Shown: piece by piece, positions 19,901 through 27,400 of the stretch
Position numbering within the stretch: the first letter of the stretch is position 1
Layout: every line of letters begins with the position of its first letter
Assembly (NCBI GenBank): GCA_009841265.1
Contig: VXMB01000001.1
Coordinates: 62,001 to 126,000 of the forward strand
Origin: Gemmatimonadota bacterium
Lineage (GTDB): Bacteria; JAAXHH01
Direction of reading: 5' to 3'
Length of the DNA stretch: 64,000 nt
Position numbers and translations under genes: made by a program
Notes under the pieces: model-generated
The model's database searches: none
What the model was told of the DNA's origin: nothing
The model's input: only the letters and a program-made list of their open reading frames with translations

Positions 19901-19932
19901 GCACGGCATGCACGGCCGGCGCGGCACGTGCA

Positions 19933-21183
19933 TCACAGCAGGCTGTCGAATCCGACGTCGTCCGGCGGCTCTTCAAGGTCGAGCAGGTGACCCAGCTTTC
20001 CGCGCTTGGTCTTGAGATATCCCACGTTGTAACAATTCGGAAAAGTCTGCAGCGGGACGCGTTCGGTCACTTCGAGTCCGTACCCCTCGATCCCGAACCG
20101 TTTCGACGGGTTGTTGGTCATGATCCGGATCGTGGTCAGTCCAAGGTCCGCCAGGATCTGGGAACCGATCCCGTAGTCGCGCGCGTCCACGGGCAGGCCC
20201 AGCGCCAGGTTCGCTTCCACCGTGTCATGACCCTGGTCCTGAAGAGCGTAGGCCCTGAGCTTGTTGGCCAGTCCGATGCCCCGTCCCTCCTGGCGCATGT
20301 AAAGGAGCACGCCGCTGCCTTCGTCGCTGATTCGCTTGAGCGCCTGCTGCAGCTGTTCACCGCAATCGCATCGCATGGATCCGAAAACGTCCCCCGTGAG
20401 ACACTGGGAGTGCACGCGGACGAGCACGTTCTGCTCGCCGTCCACGTGGCCCTTGACCAGGGCGACGTGGTGGTCGCCGGTCAACTGGTCCTCGTACAGG
20501 TGGGACTCGAACTCCCCGTGCCTGCTGGGGATAGTCGTCGTGACCACCCGCTTGACGAGTTTCTCGCTGCGCCGGCGATACTCGATCAGGTCCTTGATCG
20601 TAATGATCTTCAGGTCGTGCTCGTTCGCGATCTCGACCAGCCGGGGCAGGCGGGCCATGGACCCGTCGTCGTCCATGATCTCGCAGAGCACGCCGGCGGG
20701 GTAGAGGCCGGCCAGTTTCACCAGGTCGACCGTGGCTTCGGTGTGTCCGGCACGGCGCAACACGCCGCCGTCGAAGGCCTGCAGCGGAAAGATATGGCCC
20801 GGACGCGCCAGGTCCTCGGGTCTGCTTCCCTGGCGGACGAACACCTGGACCGTCTCGGAGCGGTCCGCCGCCGAAATGCCCGACGTCGTTCCATTCACGG
20901 CATCGACGGATACGGTGAAGCGCGTGCTGTGCAACGCCGTGTTGACCTCTTCGCCGACCATAGCGGGCACTTTCAGCTCTTCCAGGCGTTCGCGCGTGGT
21001 CGGAAGGCAGATCAGTCCACGGCCGTACCGGGCCATGAAATTGATGGCCGCCGGAGTCGTTCTTTCGGCGGCCATGATGAAATCGCCTTCGTTTTCGCGG
21101 TCTTCGTCGTCTATGACAATCAGTATGTGCCCGGACTTGATCTCCTCGACCGCTTCCGGGATGGAACAAAAGGGGGACGACAT
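19933..21183 (-). CDS. ribBA: Bifunctional DHBP synthase / GTP cyclohydrolase II
   Basis: A 416-residue fusion supplying both precursors of riboflavin. The N-terminal DHBP synthase domain has the acidic loop DDEDRENEGDFIMAAE and the HTEATVDL segment, so it looks active. The C-terminal GTP cyclohydrolase II domain has the zinc ligands in CLTGDVFGSMRCDCGEQL and the catalytic RQEGRGIGL motif. It lies 80 bases after ribE and 117 before ribH in the rib run. Confidence 0.95.
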   Translation of the reverse strand: MSSPFCSIPEAVEEIKSGHILIVIDDEDRENEGDFIMAAERTTPAAINFMARYGRGLICLPTTRERLEELKVPAMVGEEVNTALHSTRFTVSVDAVNGTTSGISAADRSETVQVFVRQGSRPEDLARPGHIFPLQAFDGGVLRRAGHTEATVDLVKLAGLYPAGVLCEIMDDDGSMARLPRLVEIANEHDLKIITIKDLIEYRRRSEKLVKRVVTTTIPSRHGEFESHLYEDQLTGDHHVALVKGHVDGEQNVLVRVHSQCLTGDVFGSMRCDCGEQLQQALKRISDEGSGVLLYMRQEGRGIGLANKLRAYALQDQGHDTVEANLALGLPVDARDYGIGSQILADLGLTTIRIMTNNPSKRFGIEGYGLEVTERVPLQTFPNCYNVGYLKTKRGKLGHLLDLEEPPDDVGFDSLL

Positions 21184-21263
21184 GCTTTATAACCGTTTAG
21201 TTCGGTCGACCGGTCTCGGCGGACCTTGGTCTTTATTCGAACCGCCGCCGGGTCTTGCCGACG

Positions 21264-22049
21264 CTACATGCGTTCTTTCAACCAGGATTCGGTGATGGGT
21301 GACGGACCCGGGTGCGCTCCCTGGCTTGTATCGCCGCCGGCATGCAAAAGAGACGCGACGTACCGGCCGATCATGTCCACTTCTATGTTCACTTTGTCAC
21401 CGATCTGCCTGCCGCCGAACGTCGTAATCGACGCGGTATGCGGTATGATCGATACGGCGGCCAAACTACCCGTCAGACCGGCGATTGTCAAGCTTATTCC
21501 ATCCAGTGCGATGGACCCTTTCTCGATGACGAAGGGCGTCAGATCGTCCGGGATTTCCACCTCGTACCACAGGCTGTTGTCCCGTTCTTCCCGCGCCGCG
21601 ATGCGTCCCACGCCGTCCACGTGCCCCTGGACCAGGTGGCCGTCTATCCGGTCCGAAAGACGCAGCGGCCGCTCCAGGTTGACCTGGTGCCCGGGCTTCA
21701 GGCTTCCGAAGGTCGTCCGGGAGACCGTTTCGGGGACGATTTCCACGGAAAACGCCTCGCCGGCAGTTTCCACGACGGTCAGGCAGACGCCGTTGACGGC
21801 GACGCTGGCGCCCTGCTCGAAGTCCGGCGCCATGGACGGCGCCTCCACGGTCAGCCTGAGGCCGCCCGATGCATTCTCGCCTGCATCGTCGCCCGGTAAG
21901 TTTTCGCTTGTGCCCGCGGCCTCGCCAGCGTCGTCGCTCGTGTTGTCGCCCGATGCATTCTTGCATGCGTCGTCGTCCGAGGAGTTTTCGCCCGCGACCC
22001 GGTCCAGCGACCGGACGACGCCCGTGGTTTCAACGATACCCGTGAACAT
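21264..22049 (-). CDS. ribE: Riboflavin synthase with a repeat-expanded insertion
   Basis: Riboflavin synthase dismutates two lumazines to riboflavin. It is built from two homologous barrels: MFTGIVETTGVV starts the first, and VQGHVDGVGRI and the C-terminal VNIEVDMIGRYV segment belong to the pair. At 261 residues it is about 50 longer than usual. The excess is an Asp/Ala/Asn/Gly-rich insertion at residues 20-60, made of two imperfect copies of a roughly 14-residue unit (ENSSDDDACKNASG and ENLPGDDAGENASG) plus intervening repeats. The frame is kept and all later motifs are present, so the enzyme is probably active with a flexible acidic loop. Confidence 0.93.
   Translation of the reverse strand: MFTGIVETTGVVRSLDRVAGENSSDDDACKNASGDNTSDDAGEAAGTSENLPGDDAGENASGGLRLTVEAPSMAPDFEQGASVAVNGVCLTVVETAGEAFSVEIVPETVSRTTFGSLKPGHQVNLERPLRLSDRIDGHLVQGHVDGVGRIAAREERDNSLWYEVEIPDDLTPFVIEKGSIALDGISLTIAGLTGSLAAVSIIPHTASITTFGGRQIGDKVNIEVDMIGRYVASLLHAGGDTSQGAHPGPSPITESWLKERM
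21864..21991. repeat. 44-bp imperfect direct repeat inside ribE
   Basis: Copies at 21864-21907 and 21948-21991 are roughly 80% identical and separated by about 40 bases of related sequence. They encode the acidic insertion in riboflavin synthase. Confidence 0.75.
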
Positions 22050-22126
22050 GGTTCATACTCCGTGCCAGGTTCCTGCTACGTGCCAAGTCCGAATGACGTG
22101 CCATTGCCAGGTTCATGTTACGTGCC
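22049..22126. repeat. 18-bp repeats upstream of ribE
   Basis: Copies at 22049-22066 and 22067-22084 are adjacent, and a third lies at 22109-22126. The first abuts the ribE start codon. They make up most of the leader between ribD and ribE. Confidence 0.75.
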
Positions 22127-22178
22127 GACCGGCGCCGATGATCTCCTAAGGCGCGGCTTCCGACTGCCCGCGACCACT

Positions 22179-23273
22179 TCAGGCGTACCCCGGCGTGCCG
22201 GTGACAAGTAGATCGCCGTCCAGTTGTTCCACCCGCGTATCGTTCAACTGGATCGCCTTCGAAAGGTCGTCCAGTGCCAGGTCGGCGATCGATGGGATCC
22301 CCGCGCCCAGAATGCGCGGCGCAACGAAGCAGGCGATCCGGTCGACGGCGCGTTCCCGCAGGAAGGAAGCGGCCACGCGGCTACCGCCTTCTACCATCAG
22401 GGTCACGATCCCTGCCTTTCCAAGTGCCGATTTAAGCGGTGTTATAGGAATGGACCCCTCCCCGCCAGGCAATACCAGCACCTCGGCACCCGTTCCTTTC
22501 AGTCCCTCAACCCGATCCGCGGGCGCGGCCTCCGCAACGCACACCGTCGCCGGTGCTTCGCCGTTCAATACCCGAGCGTCCAGCGGGGTGCGGGCCCGGC
22601 TGTCGAGCACGATGCGGCGAGGCTGGCGGCCGTCCACGTGCCGGACCGTGAGCCGCGGGTCGTCCGCCAGCACGGTGTCGATGCCCACGAGCACAGCATC
22701 CGCCTGGCTGCGCATCAGGTGAACCCGTTTCCGCGCGGCCTCCCCGGTAATCCACTTCGAATGGCCGTTCCTCGTGGCAATGCGTCCGTCCAGCGTCTGG
22801 GCAAGCTTGAGCAGCACGTAGGGCTGGCCGGATTCCCGGTGGCGCACGTAGGCCGCGTTCAGTTCCCGCGCTTCCGCTTCCAGCAGGCCCGTCTCCACGG
22901 TCATGCCGGCGGCGCGCAGCCGCTCGATCCCCTTGCCGGAGACGCGCCGGTCCGGATCGGCCATAGCGACGTGGACGCGGGCGATGCCCGATGCGATGAT
23001 CGCTTCCGTGCACGGCGGCGTACTGCCCTGGTGGCAGCAGGGCTCCAGGGTAACGTACAACGTGCCCCCCCGCGCACGCGCTCCCGCCTCCTCGAGCGAC
23101 TGCGGTTCGGCGTGCCGCCCGCCGTACTCCCGGTAGTAGCCCTCGCCCAGGACGACGCCGTCGCGGACGACCACGGAACCCACCATGGGATTGGGACTGG
23201 TACGCCCTATTCCCTGCGCCGCGAGGTCCAGCGCCTGGCGCATGAATACCGCGTCATGGTCCGATTTCGTCAT
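22179..23273 (-). CDS. ribD: Bifunctional riboflavin-specific deaminase/reductase
   Basis: A 364-residue fusion. The N-terminal cytidine-deaminase-like domain has the zinc site HAE and PCCHQGSTPPC. The C-terminal 5-amino-6-(5-phosphoribosylamino)uracil reductase domain has KLAQTLDGRIAT and VEGGSRVAASFL. It is the first gene of the riboflavin run (ribD-ribE-ribBA-ribH-nusB). There is no Shine-Dalgarno box before the ATG; instead a TTGACA/TAGCTT promoter pair ends five bases before it, suggesting a leaderless message. No FMN riboswitch is seen. Confidence 0.94.
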   Translation of the reverse strand: MTKSDHDAVFMRQALDLAAQGIGRTSPNPMVGSVVVRDGVVLGEGYYREYGGRHAEPQSLEEAGARARGGTLYVTLEPCCHQGSTPPCTEAIIASGIARVHVAMADPDRRVSGKGIERLRAAGMTVETGLLEAEARELNAAYVRHRESGQPYVLLKLAQTLDGRIATRNGHSKWITGEAARKRVHLMRSQADAVLVGIDTVLADDPRLTVRHVDGRQPRRIVLDSRARTPLDARVLNGEAPATVCVAEAAPADRVEGLKGTGAEVLVLPGGEGSIPITPLKSALGKAGIVTLMVEGGSRVAASFLRERAVDRIACFVAPRILGAGIPSIADLALDDLSKAIQLNDTRVEQLDGDLLVTGTPGYA

Positions 23274-23278
23274 GGCGT

Positions 23279-23308
23279 AAGCTAGGGGATTCGCGAAGAG
23301 GGTGTCAA
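23279..23308 (-). promoter_or_regulatory. Promoter for ribD, apparently leaderless
   Basis: On the minus strand TTGACA (23308-23303), an 18-base spacer and TAGCTT (23284-23279). The ATG of ribD begins five bases later, so transcription would start at or next to it. Confidence 0.5.
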
Positions 23309-23319
23309 GCCTTTTGCCC

Positions 23320-23348
23320 TTGACAACGGGGGGTTAGCCCCCTAGTTT
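23320..23348 (+). promoter_or_regulatory. Promoter for ilvE
   Basis: TTGACA, 17 bases, TAGTTT. It is followed by an approximately 40-base leader with an AAAGGAG box before ATG 23394. It is divergent from the ribD promoter. Confidence 0.65.
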
Positions 23349-23393
23349 GCGCCAGATTGTCGGCGCAGATCGAACCGCAGAAAGGAGACCTTG

Positions 23394-24317
23394 ATGGCCA
23401 CCCTGCCGGAGGCCGAATACATCTGGTTCAATGGGAAACTGGTACCCTGGAAAGACGCGAAGCTCCACGTGCTTTCCCACGTGGTGCACTACGGTTCGAG
23501 TTTCTTCGAAGGCATGCGCTGCTATAAGACGAATCAGGGCTCCGCGGTGTTCCGGCTCCAGGAGCACGTGGACAGGCTCTTCGACTCCTGCAAGATCTAC
23601 CGGGTGGAAATCCCCTACTCCCCAGCGGAAATCAGCGATGCCGTCCTGGAGACCATCCGATCCAACAAGCACGCTTCCTGTTACGTCCGCCCCGTCGTAT
23701 ACCGCGGGTACGGCCTGCTGAGCGTCGACCCCCTGGGATGCCCCGTGGAAGTCGCCATCGGGACATGGGACTGGGGCACCTATCTAGGCGACGACGTACT
23801 GGAAAACGGCGTCGACGTGTGCATCTCGTCCTGGACCCGTCCCGCGCCAAATACCCACCCCGCCCTGTCCAAGGCCGGAGGTAACTACCTCAATTCCCAG
23901 CTCATCCGCATGGAAGCCATTGAGAACGGGTACAGCGAAGGCATTGCGCTGAACACCGATGGCCTGATCAGCGAAGGTAGCGGCGAGAACATCTTCGTCG
24001 TGAAGGAGGGCCGGGTCATCACGAACAGCCTGACGGCCTCGGTCCTCGGCGGCATCACCCGCAACTCCGTCATGACGCTCGCCCAGGACGCCGGGTTCGA
24101 GGTCGTCGAACAGGACATCCCCCGGGAAATGCTCTACATCGCCGACGAGGTGTTCTTCGTGGGCAGCGCCGTGGAGGTAACGCCGGTCCGGTCCATCGAC
24201 CGCATCACGGTGGGTGCCGGGTACCGCGGTCCGGTCACGAAGGAGATCCAGGACCGGTTCTTCGCGGTCACCACCGGCGAGGGAGAGGATGCCCACGGCT
24301 GGCTGACCTACGTGTGA
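23394..24317 (+). CDS. ilvE: Branched-chain amino acid aminotransferase
   Basis: A 307-residue fold-type IV PLP enzyme catalysing the last step of Leu, Ile and Val synthesis. The pyridoxal lysine lies in SKAGGNYLNSQ. EGIALNTDGLISEGSGENIF and ADEVFFVGSAVEVTPVRSID are typical of IlvE. The start follows AAAGGAG at good spacing; the TTG just before it is not needed. It stands alone on the plus strand with its own promoter; leuCD lie elsewhere in this window. Confidence 0.94.
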   Translation: MATLPEAEYIWFNGKLVPWKDAKLHVLSHVVHYGSSFFEGMRCYKTNQGSAVFRLQEHVDRLFDSCKIYRVEIPYSPAEISDAVLETIRSNKHASCYVRPVVYRGYGLLSVDPLGCPVEVAIGTWDWGTYLGDDVLENGVDVCISSWTRPAPNTHPALSKAGGNYLNSQLIRMEAIENGYSEGIALNTDGLISEGSGENIFVVKEGRVITNSLTASVLGGITRNSVMTLAQDAGFEVVEQDIPREMLYIADEVFFVGSAVEVTPVRSIDRITVGAGYRGPVTKEIQDRFFAVTTGEGEDAHGWLTYV

Positions 24318-24401
24318 AGCGAGTCATTGACTCATCTGGCCGTCGAATTAGTCTAAGTCTTTCGCTTGACAGACTGCCCCGTAGGATAGCCTTTTCAATT
24401 G

Positions 24402-27400
24402 ATGTTGGCATCCATACAAACTCGTGGGTGCGAAATGACCTCCTATAAAGCCCAAAACGAGCCTCCAACCCTCAGGCTAGCTCGCTACCTAAAGGAATTT
24501 GTTGGACTCCGGACGACCACGATTCGCGACATTGAACAATACGACGAATTCCTCTGGTTCGGAGACATGCCTCAGGATCATGACTGCCAGAGTGCTGCTT
24601 GGACGGACGATTTCGACGAGGACGATCCATGGCTAGAGGTAAGAAAACAGCAGTTTGAAAAAGTGCCGGCACCTCCCGAGTCCGCCCAGCCATGGGTGGA
24701 TAAACAGGCACTCTCAAAAGCATCACACAGATTTCCCCCGCTCCACTCAACCATAGTTGTACCAGACGACGAAACCGTTCTTGAAAAGGACGAAACCCCA
24801 CCACTGAAGTCGCTATCACTTATCGATCATCCTGAAGTTTCACAAGCCTATGAGAGGTACCGGCCACGCTGGGAAGCTTGGTCAAAGGAACATCGTCGTC
24901 GGAAAGCGATACAACGTGTGTACGCCGATTTGTTTCGGTTGCATACACAGGTGCTGAAGCAAGGTGAGATAGTCGAGGTCGTCTTGGGGCTTGGTTTCTT
25001 GGACTGGCGTAGCAAAGTAAATGAAAAAGCTATACCCATCCGTCGTCACGTAGTCGTAGCACAAGTAGACATAGAGTTCAATCCGGATAAAGGTGTGATC
25101 AGAATTTGCCCTCCCGGTGACGGTGCCCGACTACAAATCGAAGATGATATGTTAGAAGCCGAACTCCGTCCTGATCGCACCTTCTACGACATAGCCGAAA
25201 GCCAACTGAATGAGATTGGAGATGATATTTGGGACAAACCGCAAACGCATTCTATGCTCAAAGCCTGGGTAGGGGCCCTGAATCCAAATTCCCAGTGGAC
25301 GGACAGCCTTATCGCTCGGGAGAGCACAACGAATGACCCGGTTCTGAGTTTTGCTCCCGCGCTCATTATGCGTAAAAGAACCCAGATCGGTATGGCACGA
25401 ATCTACGACAGGTTAATTGAACAGCTTTCTCATAATAACGCTACAGTACCAAAATTGTGGCATGGATTGATCGAGGACGTTGAAGACAGCGGAAACGACA
25501 TTGGTCAAGAAAACGGTCGGTATGAAAGAGCCGATCAGCATTTAGACTCTTCCGAAGTCTACTTTCCCTTGCCCGCGAACAGGGAACAACGACGCATCGT
25601 ACAAGCGATTGACGATCGATCCGGTGTACTCGTACAGGGACCGCCTGGGACCGGTAAAAGTCATACTATTGTCAACCTAATGTGCCATCTGCTGGCAAAC
25701 GGCAAACGATTGTTGATCACTGCCGAGACCGGACGAGCCCTAAGGGTTCTCAAGGAAAAGCTCCCGGTGGAGATCCAGCCGTTATGCATCAGCCTTTTAG
25801 GGCAGGGTGGTGACGCGTTCGCGGAGCTGAGCAAGTCGGTGCAAGGGATTACGACACGGCAAGCCACCTATATGCCGGGCGATTACAAAGACAGAATCGA
25901 TGAAATCGACCAAGATCTCGACAATTCTCGTCGTCGCCTGGCAGAAATTGAGTCTGAACTACGCAGTCTCCGCGAGGACGAAACAACCGTCCATTCGGTT
26001 GCTGACGGAATCTATCTCGGGACGGCGTCGGCTATCGCAGAACAAGTGGCTCGAGAAAAAGATAAGTATAAGTGGCTACAGTTACCCCGAGAAGCAGACA
26101 CAAGACCGCCTGTTTCAAATGAAGATATGATCTCATGGCTCGAAATCCGACGAAGGTACACTGACCAACAGATATTGGAAGCCAATAAACAGATTCCTTC
26201 GAGAGATGACGTACCATCCCCGACTCAATTCGCCGCTTCAGTCAACCAAGAAGCAGAAGCACTCAAGCTGTACGAGCAACACGAGCACATGCGATCTCAC
26301 GAGGCGTATGGCCCGATCCTCTCACTACCTGACAACTCGCGGGAGCAACTGCGGTCAGAATTGGAGGCGGTTGAAAATCAACATCACGAACTGAGACGGC
26401 AAGGAGGGGGATGGAGTCAGATCGCAATTCAAGATCTGATTTCGGGTCAACAAGCCCGCTGGAGTACTGTTCTCGAAGTAAGTGGCGGATGTCTACCAAG
26501 AATCGAGAACTTGATCCAGAAGGTCAGTGCCCGAACGGTGGAATTGCCTGAAGGCAGCGATGCCAGGAAGGTGCTTGCCGACGCGATTGCTGTGATCGAC
26601 TACTTCAAGAACGGTGGTAAGTGGAAGCGATTTCGTGTCTTTACGCCAAAAGAAGTAAAGGATCGCACCTATTTGAAAGACAGTGTTTTTGTCGATGGAG
26701 AACGTGCTTCGAATACCGATAATCTAGAGGTTGTCCGCGATAAACTGGAACTGGAATTAGAGTTGGCAGATCTTCATTCGGTTTGGAACGGGGTTGGCGT
26801 GTCGTCCCCTGAAGGTATTAGCCGCTTGAGGTTTGCCGAACTAACGGAGCGAACTTCAATTCTTAGGCGGTGCTTCGAGTACACGCACGGCTGCGATCTC
26901 CTCTCGCAATTCATGACCAACGCGTCACCACCCGTACCAGTGCCGGATTGGATCAGTGGCCAAACGCAGGAATACCTTGACTTGATTAAAGCGACATCCG
27001 TCGAGGAACAACTCAACGAAACAACGAGCGCAGTCGACTCATGTGCAAGAAGTCTTAGAAGTCTACAGGAATTACATGATGTCCATCCTGTGGTTAATGT
27101 ACTTCTACGCGCAATAGAAGACCGAGATGTTCGTTCATACAGCCAGGGTCATACAAGTGTTGTTTCAACTGAACAAACTCGATTGGATCAACAGCGGCGG
27201 ATGCGTGTAGAGAACTTGCTCGCCAGTTATGTTCCCAGCCTTGTGGACTGTGTTTCAACGAGTCTCGATGATGAAGCCTGGGAGACTCGTTTTCGAACAT
27301 GGCAGTCGGCATGGCATTGGGCTATAACTGACTCATGGCTCGTTAAACGTTCGGATTTTGAATACCAACGAGAACTTTGGGAGCGACAAAGTGAGATTGA

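Noticed and set aside
23274..23393. FMN riboswitch ahead of ribD
   Set aside because: No RFN-type conserved boxes are visible, and the promoter lies directly against the start codon.
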